From positions 10,116,001 to 10,180,000 of the forward strand of contig NC_062235.1 in assembly GCF_905475465.1 (NCBI RefSeq): a stretch of 64,000 nucleotides of DNA, written 5' to 3'. Of this stretch, positions 48,434-57,775 are shown piece after piece. Origin of the DNA: Pieris napi. Taxonomy: Eukaryota; Arthropoda; Insecta; Lepidoptera; Pieridae. Position numbers and translations under genes: made by a program. The first letter of the stretch is position 1. Each line of letters opens with the position of its first letter. The notes under the pieces are model-generated. The model was not told where the DNA came from. It made no database searches and was given only the letters and a program-made list of their open reading frames with translations.

Positions 48434-48695
48434 ATTTTGTTTTATTAAAAATATTTTGTTTATGTATGATGAAAATTTTGACAATTAACTCTTTTTATAA
48501 AATAAAATGAGTCAATTGTCACGATATTAATAGACAACAACTCACTAGGTTACCTACCTCCACTTATCAAGACGTAATGTAAAATTTCTTAACAGAATAC
48601 CATGAGATTCCAAAAATTACGTCAGTGACGAAGGGAGCGCTGTTACTGCGTAGTGGACTCACGGATTAACAGTGAGTTACAGAATCGCAGGGCTG
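48434..48695 (+). repeat. right end of element E after the inverted insert
   Basis: Begins with the second copy of the 72-bp repeat. It continues through the inverted counterpart of the spacer, with AATGAGTCAATTGTCACGAT and CGCTGTTACTGCGTAGTGGA, and closes with the terminal repeat at 48671-48695. Confidence 0.85.
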
Positions 48696-49207
48696 GACTC
48701 GAAACAAAATGGCCGAATCCGAATGAACGTTCTCTCAGAGTTCAGACCGTTCATTTCTCGTTCATTCGGAGTGAGAATGAAAGATACCGGATGCCAATAT
48801 CCAACACTGTTGGATCGGTTCACTAATGAATTCATTCGGCACTCGTGTTTCATTTTTTGTTCAGACATTTCATTTCGAGTGAAATGTACCGAATGAAAGG
48901 TGAAAATGAACAAAAAATGAACCGTCTGATATCACCTTAACCATGCTTTGATCCTGATCAAAAGATGTTGGATATCAGAAAGTGCTTAATATGTAGTATC
49001 GCCATATTGACGCTAGAGAGAAGATGCCTAATGTGTAAAACTGCCATTCTTCTTTCGCAATGGCAAGCAATAAAACATTTCTGTATTTGCAAAAAAGTTG
49101 TATTAATGTAATACTTAACATTAATGAAATCCTAAAATAAGTTAAACTAAAGTAACAACGATATTATAAAGTTGTAGGGCGGAACGAAGTTAGCCAGGTC
49201 AGCTAGT

Positions 49208-49945
49208 ATAGGTTAAAATAGAATACATATGAATCACTTTTTATAGTTAATGTCGTTATATTGTTGTAAGATTTATTACACAAGGAGTAACATCAAATAA
49301 ACTATTTCTACTAAAATATAGTAATATATACTTACGCTGGCATATTTTAATCAAGTGTATACATTTTCATAAGAAATCATACATCGGTGAAGAGATCCCC
49401 TACTTGTCTTGTGGAAGAACTAGAAATATTAAAAAAGTAAAAGTAAGGACATACTAGGAGTTATATGTTATTAAATGACACGCAAAAAACCATTGTACAA
49501 AAATACTTCTTAAATAAAAAACCTTCTAGCCAAACGATAAAGAAACCAAAGACAAAGAACGTAAGTAAATATTACGCAATCCCGTGGCCCATTAAATCGC
49601 GTCCCACAAACAATAGCCACAGATAATGTGATATATCGTTCAATTTGTCGGGTATAGAATCGAATGCTGCCATAAGCGCAAGCAATTTCCCACTGATCCA
49701 TGAAAAGTGATCGAATGTGGAAAAGGCAATGTAGGGGAACCCTCAAAATTAGAGTTGAAGCTTTGACACGTGGTGTGCATACAACCAGGGATTTGTTTCG
49801 AACTATTTGAATACAGAGAATTTTTTCAGACAGAGAATGATTGCGTTTTTGTAACGGGAAAAGTGGTGAATGAAATATGTTATATGACAAGGAAACTAAC
49901 AAAATAGTGTATGGTTTTAATTTGGGTTAAATAATAAAAAGATAG
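49208..49945. other. intergenic with an unassigned 130-codon ORF
   Basis: A minus-strand frame 49510-49902 encodes 130 residues ending WFLYRLARRFFI. It has tyrosine- and cysteine-rich patches but no motif I can name. The length is unusual for this AT-rich window, yet a chance frame or decayed repeat remains the likelier reading. Confidence 0.25.
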
Positions 49946-50236
49946 AGCAGTGTTGGTATTGGCTTCAGCGTGCGACTCTCATACCTGAGGTCGTAGGTTC
50001 GATTCCCAGCTGTGCATCAATGGTATTTCTTTCGATGTGCGCATTTAACATTCTCTCGTACGGTGAAGGAAAACATCGTGAGGAAACCGGCTTGCCTTAA
50101 ACCCAAAACGTCGACGGCGTATGTCAGGCACAGAAGGCTGATCACCTACTTGCCTATTAGTTGATAGTGATGATCATGAAACAGATACAGAAATCTGAGG
50201 CCCAGACCTAAAAAGCTTGTAATGCCACTGATTTAT
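49946..50236 (+). repeat. tRNA-derived SINE, copy 5
   Basis: Begins AGCAGTGTTGGTATTGGCTT and has a good box B (GGTTCGATTCCC), ATGTGCGCATTTAACATTC, ACATCGTGAGGAAACCGGC and the tail ATGCCACTGATT. Almost full length and one of the best preserved copies. Confidence 0.85.
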
Positions 50237-50802
50237 TTATTTTTTATACTTTTTGCACAGTTCTTGTCAGTCACATTTTTAAAAGTAATCGGGATAATAT
50301 TTTCTCAGGACTTTGATTATTACTTTCATGTATATTTAAAGCGTATAATGGAGCAGCGATACATCGACTTCAATAGACCAAGAAACTTGTACATTTAACG
50401 ATACATGTCTCCCGCCTGGTTTCAAATGGATTCCACGAACACAGCGTGAACGGCACTTGACACGACAAAGAAAAAATACTATTCCAATATTTATAAGGAT
50501 TTTATTCCCTCATCTTTAAACGGAGGAAACGTATGTTATATTAAGAAATAGGATTTAGACTTTTAGGAGTGTGACTATCTCGATCCTTAGTTCATTTGCT
50601 AGTACTTGTTATTATAACATTAAATATCATTAAAAAAAAAGACTTGGTTGAATAACTTTTATTACCAGAATGTGTTCTTCAATATTTCAGAATAGACAAG
50701 CAATTAGAACGTAAATAACGTTTCTGTTCTATATATCAGGGCAAATCAAAAATATAAATAAATATAACAAAAAGTAAAAATATAAAAACCGGTTTTTTAG
50801 AA

Positions 50803-51036
50803 TAGGTCTGGGCTTTAGATTTTGGTATATATATTTCGTTATTTATTTGATTTTCTTATAGGAAGGTAGGTGATCAGCCTTCTGGGCCTGAGATTATTCG
50901 AGCGATTACTATTATAACACGAGCGAGTGTTAAATGCGCATATAGAAAGTCCATTGGCGTAAAGCCGAGGCTTGAACCTAATCTACGACCTCAGTGATGA
51001 TGGTCGAACGCTGAATCCACCAGGCCAACATTGCTC
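50803..51036 (-). repeat. tRNA-derived SINE, copy 6
   Basis: Starts AGGTCTGGGCTTTAGATTTT and ends CCACCAGGCCAACATTGCT, which is the complement of the family's 5' head. The middle has AGGTGATCAGCCTTCTGGGC and GTGTTAAATGCGCATATAGA. Moderately decayed. Confidence 0.75.
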
Positions 51037-51639
51037 CTATATCATTATAGGAGTATAAGAACTGATTAGTTAGTACAGCACAGTAGTTAGGAATTGAAGT
51101 TTTTTGTTTTTTAATATCATTTTGTTAACTTTCTTTTGTTTTATTTCGTGTTATCAGTAATGCAAAAAATAATTCGACAGACAAAATCACGAGCATATAC
51201 CCCGTTAATCACTTGAGAATTCTGCTTCAACAGCGAATTCTATAAATCTAGTACATTGTTTTTATCCCTCTGTGCATTCATTTCGGTTCACAATAAATAA
51301 TTCATACAGCCATCCGTATTCTGCTTCTGTACCCAACAACATGCACAAAAAGTATAGGAAATGCCTTATATGGTGAGACACGACACAATGTCAACTGGCT
51401 CATAGACAGCTTATAAATGCCATTGAACTTGAATGGCAGTATTATACAATGTAGGAAATGTTATAAAATAAATGGACAATGTTTATTAATTTTCCTAACT
51501 ACAATTGACTTTTCACTGTATATTTTTGTTCCAAGAAGATTACAATTTCATTTAAAGAATCAAATTCGAACATCTGTGTTTTGCTTGGTTGACTGATCAA
51601 GTTTATTATGTCTACCCACAATTTTGTTGCTGTTTTGTT
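51037..51639. other. intergenic, nothing recognised
   Basis: No gene seen. Confidence 0.45.
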
Positions 51640-51775
51640 TTGTTATATTATATATGTACCTACATATGTGCGCTCTAATTTCTAATTTTTAATCTTAGTT
51701 TTAAATATTGTTTCTCAGTAAGTGAATTATGTATGCAATTCTTATGAGAAATAAAGTTATTTTTAAACCATATTA
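51640..51775 (+). repeat. possible LINE 3' tail
   Basis: TCTAATTTTTAATCTTAGTT and TTATGAGAAATAAAGTTATT resemble the polyadenylation-proximal end of lepidopteran LINEs. No coding motif precedes it, so support is weak. Confidence 0.3.
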
Positions 51776-53777
51776 ACACTATTATTTATAAAAACTAATT
51801 CGTAGTTGCAATCGTCTAACGTCCGTAACATCTATCTCTTTTAATCAAGGCGTAAACACAATTTGACAGTAAGAGACATAGAAGGACTTAAGTTCGATTT
51901 AATAATAAAATAAAAATCTTAGTGTGCTATTTTCGGAAATGTTTAAAAGCTCGTTCGATTTGAGTAAAATAATATATTCCTTAAGTTATATGGCTTACGC
52001 AACAGCTTTATTCCATTAATAATTAAGTTGAAACCGTATCATAATAGTCTATAGTTTACGATAGTAATTGAGTTAATAACTTTGAATATTGAACCTTAAA
52101 TATTCGTAATACGCTTGTGAGACGAAGGTCGGCATGAATTATGTATGGCTTAATAAGTGTGTATTAAATTGTAAAATATATGAAAAATTTAATTTAAGTT
52201 TTTTAGCGTGGAATCATTTTATTGTCTTTGTTTTTTTTAATTAACACGTTTGTCCTGGTGTCAAGACGAATAGTTATGTCTACTGATTATTTACGTCTGT
52301 GGCGAAGATGTAGTGTCACCTACCCAGTGGCTATTATATTGCTTTTTATTTATTTGAAAGAAGTTATTTCTACTGATTCACTTCCTGTACTATTGTAGTT
52401 CGATTTTTAAATGTAATGTCACACGAGTTGGGCGGGCGGGCCATCATTTATATAGTATTCGTTCGTTCTGATATACTAAAGTAAATATAAATACAAATTA
52501 CATCACCAATATTCGTTATTTAAATTTTATAATTTATGTATTTTTGTAACGAAAAAACTTAATAACTGGACCGAATTCAAAATTTCTTTCACCATTAGGA
52601 TAATTTTTGATGAACATAAGCTATTTTTTTTTAATTTAAGAGTAAATATCTAACCTTGCATCCTGCGGCTGTAATTTGAAGACTTGGGGTAGTACTTTCC
52701 AATAAAGAAAATGTTTGCTTTGTAATCATTTGGGAAATTATAAAAAGATACAACGAATATAATAGAAATCACAAAAGACCAATTCAAACATCAATTTTCG
52801 ATATCTTATATCGTTCGAGTGCTTCTGTCTGAAGTACTTTTGTATTTTAGGAGATAAATATTTTATATCCGTTTCTATCTCCGCTGTTTCGGATGGTATT
52901 GGCGAAATAGTCGAATCGAATGTGTGATAGCTTAGTTCCAACTTTCTGTTGCCTGGCTTTTATTATGTATGGATTCGATATATTTATCATAGTTTAATTG
53001 TAGATAGCTTTTAGAGCGTCTCTTAGATATCCTCCTAAGTAGGCTGACCGCTGTGTTAAATAATAGAACTTTTATTGTAGCTAAACAAACAAATGAACGG
53101 GAAAGTTAGACCCTAATCAAACTAAACAACTAATCAAGATGTAGACCTAGTTTAGTTAGGATTCAATGCGAAAATACCCGTGAATTACCATCAAAAGTAA
53201 ATCTTGTTCTATAGCCAGTATTTCAATTAACAAGAGGACTTGTGAATTCAGTTCCAATTTTAATTGGTTACATGAAAAATTCATTACTTGACGATACAAT
53301 TGGCATCAATTGGGCTTCAAACTAAATATACAGATTCAAAATCAACGATTTTTTAAATTTATACTTCATAAGTTAGCATATATAGAAAGCTTAAGCTTAC
53401 ATTACATATTGCAAGGTTGATTATCTTTTTATATACGTTAAACATTGTAAAAAATAGCAATGGAAATGGATAAACTTTTCCGAAATCGAACAATAATTGT
53501 TTTTTATTTATTATACACGGCGATAACATCGTTTATGGGTTATATAAGTATCGATAACAAAAGAATGGGACCCATATCCCATCGGAGTCTACTTTCATAC
53601 GGTTCGCTATTTACCGCTTGTCGCAAATCGATACGCGACGCAGATGTACAGACTTTTCGAAAACTCTTTCTTGTTTCAAATCCTCTGTTTTGTATAAACT
53701 AAGTTATATATAGCTTTAGATTACGACTTCACTCAAATATATTTAAGTCTCGTAATATTTTTTTAGGTCCTTAAAAA
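51776..53777. other. long AT-rich stretch without recognised genes
   Basis: Contains an 80-codon plus frame at 53460-53702 starting MEMDKLFRNRTIIVFYLLYT (hydrophobic start, otherwise unknown) and a 67-codon minus frame at 52738-52941. Neither shows a known motif. Confidence 0.4.
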
Positions 53778-53930
53778 AGGTCAATAGAAGGAATAGAAGT
53801 GTTAACAGGAAGCGAATGGAGAAAGAAAGACATGGATATTTGGAAAAAGCTGGAGGAGGCCTTTACACATGAAGGGTTTTCGGTCAATTGTACTGAAGGA
53901 ACGACATTAGGATAATAAGAAGATACGATA
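53778..53930 (+). pseudogene. LINE C-terminal scrap
   Basis: The frame reads IEGIEVLTGSEWRKKDMDIW then KKLEEAFTHEGFS and NCTEGTTLG with stops. It resembles the very end of the LINE at 2882-5095 (LEEAFTFHGEG) and the scrap at 866-1075 (GTEGS). The three probably belong to related families. Confidence 0.6.
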
Positions 53931-54259
53931 TTAGGATAATAAGAAAAAAAAAACTATAAAAAACTAAACTGTACATTTTTGTTGTATAACTGTATATTAT
54001 TATTATTATATTTTTTTAAGTATACTATATATTTAATAGCATTATTTTTGTACCATTTTATATATTCTCTGTATTAAATATTAGCTTGATCGGTGATGAG
54101 CAACTCTTTTAACCCAACAGATCATGGCAAAATAAATTAAATTTAAAGTTTTTTATAACGTTAAATTTCAGTCAGAGATACTAAACATATAATACTCGAA
54201 TTTTATATTTAATCGTTTGACTATATTGGTCAATAAATAATAAACTTTGATTTTGTTGC
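53931..54259. other. AT-rich intergenic
   Basis: An A-run and ATTATT low complexity at 53990-54020; nothing else. Confidence 0.45.
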
Positions 54260-54455
54260 CTTAGGAGTAGAGATTCTTAGGCCGTGAGGTTCCAGTGCAC
54301 AGGCGCTAGTTAAAGATTTTTGTTGGCACCTCGATGGAACCGGTGACCCCAGAGCTGGGAAATTCCTCGCTCAATGAGTATGTATCACTATACAGCAGGA
54401 AATGTTGCCAGCATTAAAGGATCACTGACACAGGGAACAAACTTTTTATTCTATT
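54260..54455 (+). pseudogene. probable LINE C-terminal fragment
   Basis: Across frames the plus strand reads GDPRAGKFLAQ, then CITIQQEMLPALKDH, resembling the AIQRGNAA.I... tail of an RTE-like LINE with several frame breaks. The recognition is approximate. Confidence 0.35.
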
Positions 54456-55439
54456 TATCAATTTTTAATTATTATTATTTCTTAATAAACAAATGAAATA
54501 AAACGAAAGAGCTACGCATAAACGTAACTAAACACAAAATGAAAATTGGAAAGCAAGGTAATTGAATACCTTTGTACGTAAAACGAGCTCTACACATGTC
54601 AAAGAAACTCCGCGACATAAAACAAATATAAAATCACTCTCGGACACTTTCGTCTAGACTTTGTTGTTAAAGTTTGAAGAGTAAATTAGATCTTGTCTGG
54701 ATGTAACTGAAACCGTTGTTAGCCTGCACTTATCGAAATGTGGTTTGTTTGTGTCCATAAATCTAAAAATCGTGACGAAATACCGAGAATCATGATATAA
54801 TTTCATACCGGCACCTGTTGTTCTTTATCAGACATCGATTGACATGTTGTACGTCATTTTTCTCATAGTTTTGCGGTATTTTTAAAGATATCGTTTAACT
54901 GTATGTCTATATTTTAGAATAAAATGACATAAAACCTAATATCAGAAGACTTTTTTATATTAATTACTATATATCATTAGATATAGTGTTCTCACAAGAG
55001 CGGCAAAGTTATCTCTAAGACTGATAGCACCTACGCGCGTCATTTAATGCTAAAATACGACCAGAAATTTTGATGTATATTCGGAATCAACGGTTGAAAA
55101 TACATTCATTGCCAGTTTTAAAAATACATTTGCTTCTTAAATAATTTTTAAATGCAAAGATTTACATGACATTTAACTACACGGTATAATAAACATTACC
55201 TATTCAGCAACTCAGTACATAGGTACTGATGCGAGTTTACACTTTAGTTGTTCTACCGTAGTGTAATGGAAACATACGAAGATTTCGTATAATACCAATG
55301 GGAGTTGAAATGTAGGACTTAGAATTGCACATAGTGACACAAAGCTCTATACTGTACGAATAACATAGTCTGTTGTAAACTGTAAACGGCTTCGATATAG
55401 AACATTTCAAAAATTTAAGCTAAATAAAACTGATAATTT
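54456..55439. other. AT-rich intergenic
   Basis: Nothing recognised. Confidence 0.45.
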
Positions 55440-55530
55440 AGTTTTTCTTAGGCAATTTGGTGATCGCATTGTTGCACACCCAGGTTTCAAACCTAGGATT
55501 TTTTTAGAAATGAGAGGCGCACTGTAATAG
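55440..55530 (-). repeat. tRNA-derived SINE, copy 7 (fragment)
   Basis: TTAGGCAATTTGGTGATC, TTGTTGCACACCCAGGTTTC and ATGAGAGGCGCACTG line up with separate parts of the SINE's complement, with the centre deleted. Confidence 0.45.
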
Positions 55531-56058
55531 AGAGATTTGTATCTTAGTTAAGACAGTGGTGAATAAGGGGACAAGTCTTTTATTAATACTAGCAAGTTTT
55601 TAAATAACTTTTTAGAATTTTGTATTAATACTGCAATAACCAATACCAAAGTAAAATAGTATATATGTGAAATGCACTTCACGTACGAAATAGATTCCTT
55701 GCATCAATACTCGTTCCAGTTCAATCTACAAGGAAATTTACGGTCCCAGAACTTCAGCTAAAGCCAACTAGCAACAACCTCAAGCTTAAATCCACATCAA
55801 GGAAGGATGTTTTGTTACGTCACCGAGCTGATGCAAAAGCATTTTAATTTGCATTTTGATTAAACACAGGCGTCTGACAGCCGGCAAGGATGCTTCGCAA
55901 CTTGTCTGAGAGCGAGGAGCGAGAATCCAAGTTTCCATTTATACAATGTTTATTTTGTAATAAAGCATTTTATATAACGAAGATTTACTTTTATAGTTAC
56001 TGTCTGGCGAAATAAAAACCCTTATTGTTTTTGCTTTATGTTTTTGTTGTTATGTAAG
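55531..56058. other. intergenic, nothing recognised
   Basis: No gene. Confidence 0.45.
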
Positions 56059-56350
56059 AGCAGTGTTGGCTTTGTCAGCGGTCAGCGATTCTCATCCGTG
56101 AGGTCGTAGGTTCGATCCCGGGCTGTGCACCAATAGACTTTCTGTCTATGTGCGCATTAACATTCGCTCGAACGAAGGAAAAGATCGTAAGGAAACCTGC
56201 TTGCCTTAGACCCAAAAAGTCGACGGCGCGGCGTGTGTCAGGTACAGGAGGCTAATCACCTACTTGCCTATTAGATTGACAAATGATCATGAAACAGATA
56301 GATAAATCTGAGGCCCAGACCTAAAAAGGTTGTAGCGCCACTGATTTTTT
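56059..56350 (+). repeat. tRNA-derived SINE, copy 8
   Basis: Begins AGCAGTGTTGGCTTTGTCAG, with box B GGTTCGATCCC, GTGCACCAATAGACTTTC, AAGGAAACCTGCTTGCCTTA, GATCATGAAACAGATAG and the tail GTAGCGCCACTGATTTTTTT. Full length. Confidence 0.85.
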
Positions 56351-56875
56351 TTATTTGTGTTGTATAAGAGATTAACTTTAACAATGAGAATTATAGGAAA
56401 TTAATTGTGTATGTGTGTCTAAAACCACTACCACGTCAGTAATTAGATGCAAATTGCTTTGCAGAATTTGCTATTAGCTAGCATAACCATAAAGTGTGTT
56501 TGTTTTCATGCTGAATTGTTTAATAAGTGTGGAAAAGTGGCTGAATATTATCATTAGCGTTACAACATTAGGAAATGTAATTTTGTAGCAATTAAAAATA
56601 TTCTTACAATGATTGAGTTAATGCGTAATGATAAATATAGCACAACTGCGCGGCCAGTTCTATACATTTGGCCAGTAAGTTTTTAGCGCTAGCGCTGTAT
56701 ATAAGTTGTACACTAATAAATTGTCTTAACATAAACTCCTCATAATAGTAACACAATGTGAATATGAAAGTGTACTTCGACATCAATTATTTGTTATTAC
56801 AATTGAGCCATTGTGAGTTGTCTAAATAGCTTGAAATTGCAATTTGTCATACGTATAAAGGAAACAACAAAAGCA
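56351..56875. other. intergenic upstream of candidate exon
   Basis: AT-rich. A TATAAAG at 56854-56860 lies only about 22 nt before the ATG at 56876, too close to be that exon's own TATA box if it is a first exon. Confidence 0.4.
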
Positions 56876-56956
56876 ATGTCTTGGTATTGTGCTTGCCTTT
56901 CACTACTTGCTTTTGTAGCAACTTCATCTGCAGGCACAATTCGTAGAATCTTCAAC
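56876..56956 (+). CDS. candidate signal-peptide exon of a secreted protein
   Basis: ATG 56876 (context AAGCAATG) opens MSWYCACLSLLAFVATSSAG followed by TIRRIFN. This has the shape of a secretory signal peptide: short N-region, hydrophobic core LSLLAFVA, and a small-residue cleavage region SSAG. A GT that could be a splice donor (AAC then GTAATT) is at 56957-56958 in phase 0; unspliced, the frame runs to stop 57002-57004 as 42 residues. No matching downstream exon could be identified with confidence; 58423-58500 (cysteine-containing frame SGLFTGTESYCNKHVTCRY) is only a guess. If real, it would be the only host coding sequence seen here. A chance ORF is possible. Confidence 0.3.
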
Positions 56957-57299
56957 GTAATTGGATTTTGTTCTATTTTTAGCTTTGATTATATTCAGTT
57001 GTAGTGTAAGTGCTTTTACAAAAGGATAACTTTTTTCAACATTTGTATATTAATTAAGGTCACCTTTTTATCCATGGCTTGGTAGTTAACCTTCATGTTA
57101 TTTTATCTGGTGGTGCAATTTCGACAAGACAGTAGGAACATAAACTTGGTCATACTTATACTTACCTTTAAAACGTCAATGAAACGAACACAGATATGCC
57201 TCTCTCTCTGCATTATAACGGCGTTGTTGCGATTAAAACCTGAGAAAGTCGTTAAAAAGTCGTGCAATTATTATATTAAATTTTATTTAATCTATTACT

Positions 57300-57775
57300 C
57301 TTAAGGTCTTATGTCCCGTAGACGAGACATAGGGCATCCAAAGTAGACAATCAACCTGATCGGTCTTTGGTAGATTATTTAACTTCAGTCCACGTCTTTC
57401 CAGTTTTTTTCGCCTAGGCAATGATGCTTCGTTGACAGGTCTGTTTCGTCCATGTTACCGGACTGATTCCAGTCGAGAGCTTGCTTGGCTTGAATCCTTC
57501 CGGAGTGCACTTTCGGCGTTTTATAGTCCTATCGATTGCATCCCATAGTTGATAGTTGGAGATTCCCTCGGGCCAGAATATGCCGAAGTTTTGTTGAAGA
57601 CAGCGTTTTACGAAGACCTGGAGACCTTGGTGATCTTTGTGACTCTTCACGTTTCGCAACCATACCACCAACACGGTCTTTATGTTGGGTCGGAAGATTT
57701 TGAGCTTGAGCTTTGAACTTCCGCTGCAAACTGGCCGGAGACAGAGTTTTGTGATCCACGCATATGAATATATTG
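57300..57775 (-). pseudogene. RTE-like LINE C-terminal fragment
   Basis: Minus-strand frames read LKIFRPNIKTVLVVWLRNVK, then GLQVFVKRCLQQNFGIFWPE, GISNYQLWDAIDRTIKRRK, and after breaks GKTWTEVK and DALCLVYG. Known RTE-like LINEs have NVK.VLLYG.ETW...K....LQ.F.N.CLR.I..I.WPE.ISN..LW..., ending GKTW.E.K...D...W...V.ALC. This stretch therefore covers the last quarter of such a protein, with several stops and frame changes. Related to the scrap at 7886-8085. Confidence 0.7.

Larger units (their letters stand above)
41911..48695. mobile_element. unclassified TIR element (E) carrying its own inverted copy
   Basis: The ends are perfect 25-bp inverted repeats beginning CAGCCCTGCGATTCTGTAAC at 41911 and ending with the complement at 48695. 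Subterminal GGTATTCTGTTAA is found near 41998 and, inverted, near 48592. From the left end 3 kb of AT-rich, noncoding sequence runs to 44946. A nearly complete inverted copy of the element follows (44947-48375), then 58 bp of filler, then the true right end (48434-48695). No target duplication is visible and no transposase remains, so the superfamily is unknown. A single ancestral copy would be about 3.2-3.5 kb. Confidence 0.75.
41504..48937 (+). mobile_element. PIF/Harbinger element inside the Helitron
   Basis: The terminal inverted repeats read AGGTGATATCAGACGGTTCA (41504-41523) and TGAACCGTCTGATATCACCT (48918-48937), a perfect 20-bp match. TAA flanks both ends (41501-41503 and 48938-48940). 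Both subterminal regions are packed with TTCATTC and GAATGAA words. The left part has the start of a HARBI1-type gene. The rest of the gene is absent, replaced by the nested element 41911-48695. Without that insert the Harbinger is only about 0.65 kb. Confidence 0.9.
41230..49206 (+). mobile_element. Helitron split by nested insertions
   Basis: The 5' end is TCTATATATATATAAAAG after a host A (41229), followed by TATAACTCGAGAACGGCTGG and CCGATTGCCATGG, typical of lepidopteran Helitrons. The 3' end is GCGGAACGAAGTTAGCCAGG, then TCAGCTAG (CTAG 49203-49206) before a host T. The Helitron pieces are 41230-41500 and 48941-49206, about 0.5 kb in total. Joining them across one TAA gives an open EVNEEMHNHALILIK, similar to a Helitron helicase segment, so the ancestor was probably a deleted autonomous copy. 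It is the outermost and therefore oldest layer of the nest. Confidence 0.75.

Noticed and set aside
48672..48913. Two overlapping ORFs of 74 and 78 codons on opposite strands
   Set aside because: They arise from the repeated TTCATTC/GAATGAA words of the Harbinger subterminal region.
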